Shown: piece after piece, positions 24,313-37,100 of the stretch
Position numbering within the stretch: position 1 is the first letter of the stretch
Layout of the letters: each line of letters starts with the position of its first letter
From: Panorpa germanica
Taxonomy: Eukaryota; Arthropoda; Insecta; Mecoptera; Panorpidae
Assembly: GCA_963678705.1 (NCBI GenBank)
Contig: OY783203.1
Coordinates: 45,322,347-45,386,346 of the forward strand
Reading direction: 5' to 3'
DNA length: 64,000 nucleotides
Position numbers and translations under genes: made by a program
Notes under the pieces: model-generated
What the model was told of the DNA's origin: nothing
The model's database searches: none
Seen by the model: only the letters and a program-made list of their open reading frames with translations

Positions 24313-25938
24313 AAAGTATAATCGCAAAGAAAAATAGTAAAAAAAATAATTACGAGAAAGCAGAAAGAATTACAAGAGTAATGGAAGAGAAGAATAAAAC
24401 GGCTTTATAAAAGAAATGGATATGGTTGAAAAAAAGGAAGCTGTGCAATATGAGAACTTATTTACCATATGAACGGAATATATATTCTGTTACGAATTTG
24501 TAGTAGTCTTAAAGAAAAATTATAATTGTGAAATATTATCCGTTACTTAGACTGTGTACCTTAGACATAAACAAAGTGTATGTTTTATTAAAAAAAAAAC
24601 AAACAAAAAATGTTGTAAAGCGATGTTGAAGCGATTATTAAAATTAAATATCACCGAAGAATGAAAATCAGAAAATGCCCTAATATATGTACTCGTATAA
24701 ATAAACTACTCAATTGTCATATGGATCATATGGATGCATTAAATTTCCATCCCTAATTTACCACGTACATCTTTCCATTATTGCTTTAATGTTTGTTTAC
24801 AAGATCAATGTTTGTAAAGCTATTTTCCCGCAGTCTGCCACCGTTGACTGATCTTTATTTGTGTTTGGCTCATATCACTCTTAATATTAAGTTACCATAT
24901 ACTCGTATGACATTGTCAATTATTACATTTACAAGGTTATTCTTTCATCATTTTAGTCTAAAGACGGCGTTTGTTGTCAGAGATGGCTTTCAATGTAGCT
25001 CATGTATTAACAACCTAGCGTATTTATTAATGGTAGCAACATACCACGACTAAAATCTCCACAAAGTGTGACAAGCGATGGGTGCTAAACAGTAATTCTT
25101 TTGTATTAAATAAATAACTAAGACATAATATTAAATAGTATATAAAAAAAACGAATTCTTCTATTTCTCGTCCAAGTTCTGGTCAAATCTAACTGATTCA
25201 GAATAAATCATTTTGTGGGTTGTTAAGACCTGGACTGAAGATTGAATCACTACATATTTCATATTTTATTTATTTTTCCTTTCGATATTTGAAACCTATC
25301 GGTAAACATAATCTGATGCTGCGCTAGTGTTTACTTAGATACCAGCGATGGGCGATACCAGTTATCAAACTAAGTCAACAGATTCACTTCTGCAAACATA
25401 TCGTTGGCCACCGACTTCTGAAGTCCTGAAGTCCTGACCAACACCACTAAAACCACCGTTAAAGCTTCACTCAATATATCTAGCCTTAAGTTTTGCTCTC
25501 ACAATTTAAATAATTGTAATTACTATGTACTCATCTCGACAGACATTTCATTTTATAATCTACTGTTAAATATTTTGGTAATTTTATATTAAATATTTAC
25601 AAGTACAATACATAATACAGCTTGTCTGTCTTTCTGTCTAAATGCCTGTCTTGTTAAAAAGTTTTGACGTCAACTGCTAAAATTTATAAGGATTAAGAAT
25701 TTAATTATAATTATGACATGAGGATGTTTACATGATGTAGTATTTAGTATACACTGATGGGTACTATCATTTTAAATAATCCTTGACTTTTCTAGACATT
25801 CAGATCTTTAAGGTGAGTTTCTTCTAATTAATATTCGTGGATGATCTGTAGTCGGGAAGACATTGAGTAGCGTAGTATCCCAACATAAATTTACTGTTGT
25901 TGTATGAGATATACTCATGGTTAAATATATTACAAGCT
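24313..25938. other. A+T-rich noncoding stretch
   Basis: No gene is seen. It contains two TACTCGTA octamers (24690, 24900) and one TGACGTCA (25665). A tandem CTGAAGTCCTGAAGTCCTG lies at 25421. Confidence 0.45.
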
Positions 25939-26169
25939 GGGGTCCTATTCCTGAGTCTTGCGAGCAATGATCGTGATTGAACAGATCTGATTTATATGAG
26001 TTAAACATTTTACGAAATACTTAAAAAAAAGTATTCCTGTACTATTCCTGAATCTTATTATTATAGTTCATAAATACCCTTTTAAAAGTGTTTTATAAAA
26101 TGTTTCACTCATATAAATCAGATCTGTTCGATCACGACCATTGCTCGCAAGACTTAGGAATAGGACCCC
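25939..26169. repeat. 84-bp inverted repeat, 92% identical arms, 63-bp spacer
   Basis: Arm 1 (25939-26022) starts GGGGTCCTATTCCTGAGTCT. Arm 2 (26086-26169), reverse-complemented, starts GGGGTCCTATTCCTAAGTCT, and the arms differ at 7 of 84 positions by my alignment. Weaker pairing continues into the spacer (ACTT...GTATT). This would form a long hairpin as RNA or cruciform as DNA. It could be a foldback/MITE-type element or a local inverted duplication. No clear target duplication is seen outside the arms. Both arms read MF.SYKSDLF.HDHCSQD in one frame, which may be coincidence. Confidence 0.85.
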
Positions 26170-27464
26170 TGATGAGAAAATTTATAATTTTATAAACGAA
26201 AGTCAAAAAAGCATTAAAATAGAAACTTCAGCAATCAGATTTTGAGCCGCAGCTCTTAACGGTCACCACTACTATTCAGTACTAAACTTGATTACTATTT
26301 TTAAGAGTAATAAAGATAAAATAAATAACAGTTCCTGCCAACGCTACCACATAATCCTACGTGAGAGTGATAGCACTTTAAATCAGTTATGTCCAAATAT
26401 GAACATAGATGGGATATTGAAAATTCATTACACTTAAATAATTTCTACTTGAAGTTCACGGTGCGAAGTAATCACGGATGTAATATTATAGCAAATAGAT
26501 TCTGCCATAAAAAAATCAATATTTAATCATTGGTGAAACTGTTAGTTCTGATTTAACGGTTTAAGGCCTTTATTCTGCTCTGTAATTTGTGAGGTGAGTA
26601 CTGAATTGAAATGAATGTTATGTATCTTTGTAATGAAACATAACTGTTATAGTATATACGCTGGATTATCCATTAGGCAGTGTATGCAACTGCTCAGGGG
26701 CCCCTCTTCGGCTAAGGGCCCCGCACCCCGAGAAAAAATACTTAAAAGTAATTATATCAAAACACGTTTACTGTTTTATGCGGTATACCAATCCTAAGAT
26801 ACTATCCGGTAAACTTGGACACTTGCGTATATCGGCGATGTATCCTAGTGCACCACCCGCGATGGACTCAATAGAAAAATTATAAAAGTCACTCAGAATA
26901 CGGTTTATTACGAGTACATTGTATAGCATATTGAACAGTATGATGAGTTAAGAATATCCTTAAAAGCCAGGAACTCGAGTTCTTCGAGTTCATTCGAGTT
27001 AACATAAAGTGAATACAATAGTTAAACAATTAAAAGTCCTATTGCACAGAGTTCAGAAGTTGACGGATTCAACCAACTCCATAACGTTGTTATCTTTTGA
27101 GGAAACTTGTTGTTGCAGATGTCGCTACAATTGTTGTATTCTCATTGTATAGCTCTGTTTTGTAGTAACATTTACAACCACGTAGTACAATGCTTTTAGA
27201 GTTTGTAAAGAATAGCGCCCATAACAATTACAAGACCCGGTAAACACTCAGCCTATGCTTTGATACTATTTTATTTAAACAAGACCTAGTAACATCATAT
27301 CTAAAAAAGTTTAAATTTTCCCCAGCATCATTTATTTAAGATTCTCAGATCAGTTTATGATTCGTTTAACCCTTTAATAGGTCCTTTTATGATTTGTGTT
27401 GTAGCCTAATATATATGAACTCTACGTTTCTATGATTATGTGAACTCAAAATCAATTTAACTTT
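26170..27464. other. noncoding, with a probable hAT-type relic near 26660-26725
   Basis: GCTGGATTATCCATTAGGCA, then CAGGGGCCCC and AAGGGCCCCGC, resemble the 5' ends of hAT-type elements, but no matching right end was found. The rest is A+T-rich, with one TACGAGTA octamer at 26909. Confidence 0.35.
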
Positions 27465-27803
27465 TAAAACAATCCATTTTGGCACACACTTTCTACATGT
27501 TGCAACTGGTATGTAAAATAGTTAATTTGGATTCTTTATCAATTCCTAGTTTCAGCAATCGCACCAATACTTAACCGATGGTCTTAACCGATATTGTCAC
27601 ACGTTTTTGACATGGCGTGAATCATCTTGAGTGTCTTCTCGGCTATATTGGAAAAGCTTACTCCACTCAAAACCACATGCACGCGATAAACATTCATTCT
27701 CATACACTTCTTTCAGTAAATTATAAATTTCAGTAGCGGTTTTTCCAAGTTTCATATAGAATTTCACAACACTTAAGATTTTTCCGGCGAAACCGAAAAA
27801 CAA
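27465..27803 (-). pseudogene. mariner-type transposase fragment (N-terminal HTH)
   Basis: On the minus strand 27597-27803 reads KFYMKLGKTATEIYNLLKEV, YENECLSRACGFEWSKLF and SREDTQDDSRH. This matches the N-terminal HTH_48-type domain of mariner transposases (IKFxxKLGKTAxETxxxLxxxYGxExLSRxxxFEWxKRFxxGREDxxDDxRxGRP). Beyond the stop at 27597, shifted frames continue the same protein: HRLSIGAIAET, GIDKESKLTILH and NM, stop, KVCAKM, down to about 27465. Several frameshifts and stops make it dead. The catalytic D,D(34)D region is absent. Confidence 0.85.
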
Positions 27804-30339
27804 CTCTAATACGAACCCTTTGTTACCGAACCCCGTAGCCTATACTGATTTGTTTACAGAAGCGAGAGGCACTGTATTCGAAGGAGAAGGCTTCACGATA
27901 AACAGCTGTCGGTAATAGGCATTTGGCGCATACACACTTTTTCTGTACCTCTTACACGTATTTTCCAACGCTTTTTAAATCAATTAAATGTATGAAGATA
28001 TAATATTTAAAAAAGAGAAATAATTTTAAATGAAATTGAAATTTTATCTATTTAGCACAACTGGAATCAACAAGAATATTTCACGAATAAAATAAAAATA
28101 AAAGAATAAATACCACCACACTATTCTCTATTTACATTCATATATTTCGCCCCATATTTCATTTTCCATGAAAAGCTGTTTTTAATTACAAAATTACTGA
28201 CATAGGTGCGATGAATATTTGAATACTCTATATGAGAAATATACGAGTATAAAGGTATTATCCGTTTTCATTTTTTATGCTAGAGGGATATATTTGTATA
28301 GATTTAAAGGATGACATTTTCAATTACATATAATAAAACGTTCTCTCTTTGGACCGTGTTTCTATTGAACGATGGCAACCGTTATATCACGTTACAACAC
28401 ATAAATTTAGGTAATTTAAATGAATATGTGTTACGCATGGCTCTATTCAAAATGAGCACACGAAATATATCTATATTTTTTATATATATTTTAAATATAC
28501 TTTTTTAATGTCATTTATGCTTTTCATAAATGGTCACTATACCAATAATAATTTATGATATACAATCAAATTAGAAAAAAAAATTGAAAATTCATAATAA
28601 TTATAAATATACGTGTAGAATTAAAAAAAACTCTAGTTTACCAAATAAAAGTTTATTTATTAAATTACAATAATCTACGATAGCTACAATAACGCGTCTT
28701 TACTCCACAACAGACAAACTTATAACAGAGAGAGACAGAGAGATGTTTTAAACCCTATTCTTCTTCTTAAAAAAGGATGGATCCTAAACAATTATCGTTA
28801 CACAAATGAATTCAATAATAACGTCTAGACATTAGTCTGACCCACCTTGGAATTTTTCACCATGGATTAATGTTTGTTTAAAATCTTAAAGGATAACTTG
28901 TCCTACTTATAAATCGTTAAACTAACTAAACTAAAAAATAATTATAATAATATTAAATCTTATAAGTATTTAATTAATAAACATCATTTCACACATAGAG
29001 AGACACACACAGTCACATATATATTCATGTCTACAGCAGACTGAATATTATGAATATGTAAGCTAATATTTCCGTGCTGCTATTTACGAGTACAAATTAT
29101 ACCGCTTGAAAATACATTAAAGTAAGAGTGTGAACATATAAATACATGAAACCAACTAGAAGTAATTGGCTGTGGGATTTTTTATTTATATTTTATATTT
29201 TTAATTCAAAAGTTCGATTCAGTTATAAGCATTTATATTTATGTCACGTGCTTTTATTCCTATAAGTATAAATATATCCTGATATTTTTGACTGAAGCTC
29301 TTCGATGAATGTCAGCTTAACGTTTGAAGGATGTGCGGCACCACCAACACCCCCGACACCCCCGACACCCCTGACGTTACCTACGTCATCGACACCGCAC
29401 TTAAAACTTACTCATAAGATATATATATATATATATTTTTTGAATTTATACTTTGGAAAATATTTTTTTTTATTCGAGTTTTACAACACTTGGATAAAGA
29501 AATTCTTTTTTAAAGTTTGTTGAAAATAACATTTTAATTACCGATAAAAGTATAAGAGGATTATCTTGCTTTCTGAGTGGAATTAAATTAAAACGAAGTG
29601 AATCTTACCAGCATACGATTCGGGGATTAAATACTCCGGCCCGGCCCGGCCCCACTACATAAATTTGTTATTTCTTTATTATGCTATTAAATTAACAAGC
29701 ATGTCTATTAACACAGAGACAGAAGTCCAAGTTGGTGTTAAATCTACTTGCATGAAATTGCAGTGAAAATATAATTAAATAATTATTATTAATAAATATT
29801 AAATAAAATGTATGTTATTCTGCTGAAATATAATAGAAAAAGAATGAAATTGAATTGAAATTAACCATCTGAAGAGTTTACTAAACAATACTTTTTGAAA
29901 GGCATAATTTAGCTAAAAACAACAATGGAAAAAGGGTATCCAGCCGAAATGACATAATGTTAATACATAAATTGAATTTAAGAGCATCTAAAAATTATAA
30001 AACCATACAAAAATCCAAATCCATTTTAATTCTAATGTAATTTACTGTTGAAGAAACAAGTAAAATACCAGTTTGACTATCATCAAAAAAATAATTTTGA
30101 TTCAGATTTCTTGATATCAGTATTTGCACAATCATTTATCTTAATAAGATCATTAAAATGTATACCTTCTTGTGTTTTGCATGACTCAGCTTTATCACCG
30201 ACACATATCGCTTCGATATGTTAGTAACTCGATTATGCGCGATGGGTAATTATGATAATACATATTTATTAACAGTGGCGTTCTATTTCTGGATTAACGG
30301 TACTTTTCTGAATTTGGTTATTATTGATTCACATAAGAC
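27804..30339. other. A+T-rich noncoding stretch with simple repeats
   Basis: It contains an AGAGAGACAGAGAGA tract at 28727, a threefold CACCCCCGACACC-type tract at 29340-29375, a short (AT)n at 29420 and a CCGGCCCGGCCCGGCC run near 29637. Two TACGAGTA octamers lie at 28242 and 29085. No gene is recognised. Confidence 0.45.
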
Positions 30340-30590
30340 ATCACTCAATAAGTTCGTAGGATACATATAAATGGCGCCACTATTGACAAATCCATATGAT
30401 TTTTAGATAATTCCAAACTTCTATATATGTCAAAAACTCATGACATTCCGACTATTAGTTTGTGAGTTACAGCGGTTTTAGTGACGCTACTTTTGTAATT
30501 TTCAAACAATGGGAAAATCTGAATTTCCTGTGTTGATAAAGCATTGCTTTTTAATGGGAAAAATATCGTTTTACTCTAACTGATAGGCCC
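30340..30590 (+). pseudogene. 5' fragment of a second mariner-type element
   Basis: From the ATG at 30509 the frame reads MGKSEFPVLIKHCFLMGK and then breaks. This matches the start of a mariner transposase subfamily (M.KSEFR.LIKHCFLMGKN). The upstream leader, with TTAGTTTGTGAGTTACAGCG, TTTTAGTGACGCTACTTTTG and ATGGCGCCACTATTGACAAA, resembles the 5' untranslated part of these elements. Similarity ends near 30575. Only about 17 codons of transposase remain, so it is inactive. Confidence 0.7.
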
Positions 30591-31385
30591 CTGAATACAA
30601 CTCTGCTTCCGATACAAGCTTATAAATAGACAATTTATATCATTGTCTCTGAATATTTAAACAATTAAAGCCCCGCATGACAAGTGAAATAATTGCAGGG
30701 ACTAATGGCAGTCATTAAGTGTATGTTAAAATTTATGAAGTCGTTAAGGAAATAAAAGAGAAAAGTGTAGTTCTGAAAGTGATGGTCTTTTTAAATTCAC
30801 TCCAGTTGTAGGCGGATGGTAGAGTCGTAAGGTAGGTAGGGGGGATAAGGTTTACCAGCTGCTGCGATCTATCTATATTTGTATCTAGTTAATATTTAAT
30901 TTAAGTACTTACGAGTTACGAAAGTCTTAAAAACCGGGTATACATAATAAATAATCCACGGAAAGAGATGTCGTCACTAAATATTTATTTCTAACAAAGT
31001 TAAATGAATTAAATAAAATAAGTTTGAAATTAACGACACCAGTGGCTGAAAACGTTAAATCGTTGACACCAACCCAACATGTAAGCTAACAGAAAGAAGA
31101 GAGAATAATTAAAAATTAAAATAATGGAAGGAAATTGATAAATAACTGATGTATTCAGTATAAATATTAACTCATTACAGATCTGTAATTCTCTGAACCT
31201 GTAATAATAGAGCAAATAAATCTGTTTCATAAAATCAATAAATAAAATAGGTTTTGTAAGTAGTAAAATATAGAATGTGATGTTAAATTTTCTATATTGT
31301 TTATTTTAATGTTTTTTGCCACTAAGCATTACATTCTTTTACATAAATTCTATTAAATAATAACAGTAATATTATACTCGGTGTT
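30591..31385. other. A+T-rich noncoding stretch
   Basis: Nothing recognised. Confidence 0.45.
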
Positions 31386-31680
31386 TTTTTCTGTTTTCTT
31401 TTTTCTCCCTACTTCTTCTTCTTTGTACCTCTACTATTCATCTCTTCTTTCCTAGTCTCTCCTCAGCAGCTATTTTTCTCATATCCTTAATTTCTTAACT
31501 GCTCACCCCCCCCCCCCCCCCCTCCATATTATACTTCATTCCATCTTTTCTGTATTTTCACCATCTACCTCCTCTCTACGTTCCATCCTCTCATTATCTG
31601 CTTTATCTTGTTTTCACTTTTTATTTTGCAATTGCATGTCTCTTTAATGTGCTCCAACGTTTACTACCTCCAATATCTTC
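31386..31680. repeat. pyrimidine-rich tract with a 17-base poly(C) run
   Basis: About 300 bases with roughly 80% pyrimidines on the plus strand (TTCTTTTTTCTCCC, CTTCTTCTTC, CTCTCCTC, CCTCCTCTC), including an uninterrupted run of 17 C at about 31506-31522. The strand asymmetry is strong and local. Confidence 0.85.
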
Positions 31681-32519
31681 TAAGAAACGCAATCACCGAA
31701 CCATGTTACATAATCATCCGAAATTTGCTTACAATATAATTAAATTATATTCATTGTCGAAAATGTAGGCTCGCAAAAGAATGTAGTAGATGAGGTTTTT
31801 ATAATATACATGCACGAGTATATCCATATAATATCTACAACTAATCTATAATATATTTCTGTGTTATGACAAATAATTAGACTTTTTTTTAAATCTGCGT
31901 TCTTCATTAGCTTGAAAAATATCACCTCTAACATGTTTTTGTTTTGTTTCTCTCTTACAATTAATTATAAGCTTAATTCAATTATTTGTTATGTCGACTA
32001 CGAATGCTAAATCCGTAGACAAAACATCTATACTTTCGGCATATTCTCCATCACTTAATTATAAAAAAAACTTTTACGGCTTGCAGTAAAAATATATTCG
32101 GATTAATTAATGAACTGTAAAAACTGTTAAATTCTCACAGGTAGTGCCGCCCCACTCCCACCAGCAAGCCGTAATCGACCTCTTGCCCACATTTTAGTAC
32201 AACAGATTATAAGGCAAGATATTGTAATTGAATGCAAGCAATTAAAAAATGACTCTTAATTGTGAATTGAAAACGACGAAGAATTAATCGCACATTCATT
32301 ACAATTACGTTTACGTGGTAATTACGTTAATTTAGAGCGGAAGATAGAAAAACTTGAGAAATGAATACAAATGAATTATTATGACCAAAATTATACATTT
32401 ATAATTGAATATGCGGTAATTGTTCGTCTTCAACTTATGTATCATCATCATCATTTGTTACATTTCTGAGTTCTATTCTTGAATCAATACTATTTGAACG
32501 TTATTTAAAAGATACATAC
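31681..32519. other. A+T-rich noncoding stretch
   Basis: Nothing recognised. A (CAT)n-like patch lies at 32442. Confidence 0.45.
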
Positions 32520-32645
32520 ACGGCAGTTACACTTGACGCCAAACTGCTTGGCCTTCGAGTTCGATTAGCGTTAGATTACTAAAATTAGTTTGATTGCGTC
32601 CTCTCATAATCATAAAACTTATAAAGCAGTGGTGTACTTCACCAC
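32520..32645 (+). repeat. tRNA-derived SINE, copy F
   Basis: It shows an ACTGCTTGG head motif, the box-B-like GAGTTCGATTAGC, then TCTCATAATCATAAAACTTA and GCAGTGGTGTACTTCACC, in the same order as copies A and B. Confidence 0.55.
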
Positions 32646-32769
32646 TTGTATTTTTAAAATTTTTAAGAAATGACCTTTTCTTTTTTTCTGCTCTTTCGAA
32701 TATTTTTTTAAACTACTACACCACTTTTCAGGATGTATATTTTCTATCTGGCTTCTATATTTTAGATTA

Positions 32770-32870
32770 CATGTGACGTCACAAAGCTTCTGACCTCTCC
32801 CCTACCTCATTGTCACATCTTGTCACAATTTCCCTCTGCACGTGACTAACTAACGAATAACCCCTAAATG
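32770..32870 (+). repeat. TGACGTCA dispersed repeat, copy 2
   Basis: TGTGACGTCACAAAGCTTCT, then a C/T-rich patch, CATTGTCACATCTTGTCACA, and GTGACTAACTAACGAATAAC followed by CCCTAA. It matches the repeats at 8.66 kb and 63.6-63.8 kb and is the best-preserved copy. Confidence 0.6.
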
Positions 32871-34020
32871 CAACACATTATGTTCAATACGAGTGTAACA
32901 ACATAAAACCTTTAACCAATCTAATACAAAATGCATTAAATCATGTTGTTTGTGATTGACAATGATGAAACATTTTAATTTTAAAATGGAGTGTAAATAC
33001 CGTTAGCATCAGCTTCACCAATAACCATAAAGCTTTGCAACAGAGAAATCTCTTGCGGATTACTTTGCATGCTAAGATGGTAAGTTGGAAGGATTGTAAG
33101 ACTGTCAGGATAAGCAGAGACATGATGACGTATGTATGAATGTGTCAGCTCCATGAATCATTTGTCAGAAGAACTGTTCAGAAAATCAGAGCATGTATCG
33201 TTCTACATTCTGCCGACTGCCGACTGTCGGCTATCTCTTGCCGCCAAACGTCTACAGTTTACCATCTACAATATCGATTCCACTATCTGTTATTTGTTGG
33301 AGAATGTTTAGAAAGATTGCTTTCTAATGTAAGAGTCACATTTAATGCTATTAACTTCATATATATTTAAAATAAGTAAAGGATATGGCACTACGAATGA
33401 AAAGGAAGAAACAAACAGTGAAATTTGGAATAAAGAGGAAGAGGAACACCTGCATTGGAACCACATTAAACATAAGTGTCAGAAGAAGGTGTAAAGTGCA
33501 CTAAGTCTAGAGAAGATATTGCAAAGGAAGAGTGAAGTAAGATAATGGATGGAAAAAGTAATAAAAAAGAGGAGAATAGAGAAGAAGGACAAACTAAAAC
33601 ACGACATATTTCAAGTAGAAATTATGTTAAGATTAGTTTAAGTGATAACAAATGAAATGTAAAGGAGATTGTAAAGCCAGAAAACCAGCCAGATTAAATG
33701 GAGAAAACAGAAACACGAAGAGTTGAACCCAAAACCACATCCATAGCTTATAAAAAATAAATAGAATAGAATAATAAATAAATAGTATATGTAATAGATA
33801 AGAATCCCTTAAACCATAAACTTTTATTATTTATAAAACATTAAAAGCGTATATTATTAATATGTATTGTGTATTATATAATAATATGATATATACACAC
33901 ACACACACAATACAATCATGTATGGGATCAGAAAACATAACGGAAACATTACATTGTGCTTTTATTAGGCAAACAATGTTAACATAACCCAAATCTTAAA
34001 TTATAGTTTCGCACATCTAT
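32871..34020. other. noncoding, with a purine-rich tract at 33370-33620 and (CA)n at 33895
   Basis: About 250 bases from 33370 are roughly three-quarters purine on the plus strand (GGAAGAAAC, AGAGGAAGAGGAA, AAAAGAGGAGAATAGAG). Short lysine/arginine-rich frames through it are composition artefacts. A short (CA)8 lies at 33895-33910. Confidence 0.55.
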
Positions 34021-34028
34021 ACTTCTAT

Positions 34029-34177
34029 CACGGGCGTCCCCAGGTAGAGTAAAACGAGGCACTGAACTATATATAGCGAAATTAGCACTAGATTGAATGG
34101 AATCTATGTGACATGTGTATGAAACTGAAGTGTGGTAAATTTGCTACCACCTGGTAAATTTTCTACGGACGCCTATG
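34029..34177. mobile_element. 149-bp hAT-type non-autonomous element
   Basis: The left end is CACGGGCGTCCCCAGGTAGA. The right end, reverse-complemented, is CATAGGCGTCCGTAGAAAAT. The flanks are ACTTCTAT (34021-34028) and ACTTTTAT (34178-34185), an 8-bp direct target duplication with one mismatch. An 8-bp duplication with short imperfect inverted ends is the hAT hallmark. It has no coding capacity. Confidence 0.7.
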
Positions 34178-34185
34178 ACTTTTAT

Positions 34186-37100
34186 ACTACTTCGGATACT
34201 AAATACACTTACTTTACCCGTACTACGCGTCACGGCTTGTTTCAAACTTTGTTACAACTCGACCCTTTGAAATTATATATGAATTTACACGATATTGTCC
34301 CCAACCACCGACCCACCGATTAGACCTATTGATATCAGGATTAGGTGTAAAGGTGTGAGTCGATATACGCGTGCTAAATCAGTGGTTCTGTGGTTTGCAA
34401 ATTATATAATACAATGCGGTAGTAAGATTTTGATTTTCATCCGATTATTTCCATCTCATTTATACAACAGAGTTGCATGTCGAGCGTGTGTCATTTATTG
34501 CTAACAGCTGGAATGTACCTTCAATCCAGTTTAATATTATAATCATTGTGAAAAGAAAAAAAAAATCTCGATTACTTATTACTTCTTTGACGTCATATGC
34601 AGACATTAAGTAGACATATCTCTATCAACTTGTAGATATTTAAAAAAAATAGCAAATACGCAATTCGCAGGACCATTTACGATGTAAACAAATGTGGTAG
34701 AACTTTACTTCTATAGAATAGTGCACTTTTTGATAGAACTAGAAAAATGGATCCTAAAAATGGGTGGTCATGAACGCTATCCACTAGACACAGCTATAAA
34801 GTATGTGTTTGTAAATTATTTAACATAAAAATAATACTATTTATATTATTTTAAGTCTTCAGAATATGTTCAGAAATATCTTTGTTTATTGCTATTAGAA
34901 TCATAAAAATAGTTTTTGGATTATCAGAGTCATAAAAATAAAACAATTTTATATATTTTCCGTATCATAGGAAAACCTTTTTAAAACTTAAAGAAATTGC
35001 ACTTAAATGTTACTAATATTTAAGGTAATATATATATATATTTTGAGTTTACCTAGTACTGTATGGTTGGCAACTAGGAATTAATAATTTTTTTTTACTA
35101 TTGCTAATCTTTCACAAATTTCTACACATAATTTTGCACTCACTGTTTTATAACACATTTAGTTTGATTCTTGTTTTATTTTTAGAAAATATTATATTCA
35201 CAGTATGCAGTGTAGGAACCGTGACTTAGAACTAAAAAGAATAAGAAAAACTAAGAAATAATTTTTTCCAAACAAAAATAAAATAAATATGAAAATTTCG
35301 TTAAATATACAATATCAAACTTCTTAAATAACTTGTATAATAGGATGTATAGTATAATTATAAAGAGAGCAATATATTTATAATTTACATTTTAAATATT
35401 TAATTTATTTATGTGTAACCACCTGTTACAGACAATTTAAGAAAATGTTTTTCTTTTTAAGTATATGCCCTTTATTTATATTAGCTGAGTTTTCTGACGA
35501 GTAATCATTAGGAGTATAGTGCTCCTTTTCTTTTTAAAGAATATAAAATACACCATCTGCTACTTTTATGAATATATATGATAAATTAGAATACTGCAAA
35601 AAAAATTGACAACTGTTTCATGGCTTGGTAATACATAAATATTTCTTTTTTCAATTTTATTGAAGTAACAATAGCAAATATAGAGCTTTACCTGTAGCCC
35701 TTTAAGAGAGAAGTATATAGTAGCTAGAGAGAACGAGGAGAGTTATCAAAGGCTTCTCGTTATACACACGAAACAAAGATAATAGAACATTTTTGAAAAG
35801 GTCATTGTCAATAGATAATATTTTTATAAGTAGTATTTGTATCTGAACAAAAAGGGAACTTACGAGGCTTCATCAAAATACACAAATAGGTTCTGAAGAG
35901 AATATACTCGTATATTAAAAGTCAGTTCGGGAAAGAATATCTTTGATTCTCAATTCACAAAGGCTTTTAAAATAAAAATTATTTGAATATTCAAAATTGT
36001 CGTAGTCGTAGTTTAATGCCGGTTTCACACCAGAGAGACAGTTCAATAAAACACGACCAAAAATTTGTTTTTCTGAACATTTTTGTCCTTTGTTGCTGTT
36101 TTAGTAAACAAAACACCCATCTGGAGTCAGTAAGATCGAAGGAAAAAACGTTTGTTGCTGTTTTTTAGTCTGCTTGTTTTGAACACGCAGTTTTGTTTTT
36201 TGTGAACATTTGCGCTTGTCAGTTTATCATGTTTATAACTTTTATGGAACACACTAAAAAGAAAACCAGTCTGTTAAGTGTGAACAGTCTGTTTTCGAAA
36301 ACAAAACATGTTTCTGTATGTACAAATGATCTCTGATTGACTACCAGTACACTGTAGAGTGTAGAGTATACAGGGTCTACGGAGTTTATTGAATGACGTC
36401 ATTACATCATCATTCCCAGCAAATAATAGCTTTACGATATCTGTTTAAACCCATTAGTAATGCACAATATGACTATAATAACATTTTATTAGCAAATACT
36501 TGATAACATGGATTGAGTGATATTTATGACAGTACATTTATGAGTAGATTAATAAGTGGACACGGAAATAACCTGATATTTCATGTCGTTTTTAATGCAA
36601 ATAGGATAACCATACAGACCCTTGCTTGCTTATGCTAAATTGATTATAATGTTCAGCTCATGCTATAAAACATCAATTTTCATTTTACGTTTTGTAGCTA
36701 TAATTGTAATAGATCATCATTACATTTTTTACAAATAACATTATAGGTCATAATATTTAATATTATTATTTTATTGTCAAAACAGATGCATGTGATGTGA
36801 TTGCATAACCGCTAGTTAAAGTGACAGATAATAATGTACCTCGTCAGTTAAATATAACCGTTGTTTAGTTTACGATTATGTTGTCTGAACAATATTAAAT
36901 TTAGATACTGTACAAGTCCATTCAAAATTTTAAATAAAGTGATGCACAGCCTGGAAATGCTTGCTCTTACCAACGCAATTGCTCCGTGATTGTAATATTT
37001 TAAGAAATCTTCAAAACTTGGAGAATATGTTAATTACATATTATACACGATACATAATACACAAGATGCTAAAATTTGAAGACGATTGACCACATCAAAC

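Noticed and set aside
26647-26800. 60-codon plus frame through the CAGGGGCCCC patch
   Set aside because: Crosses a likely hAT-type relic and has no domain.
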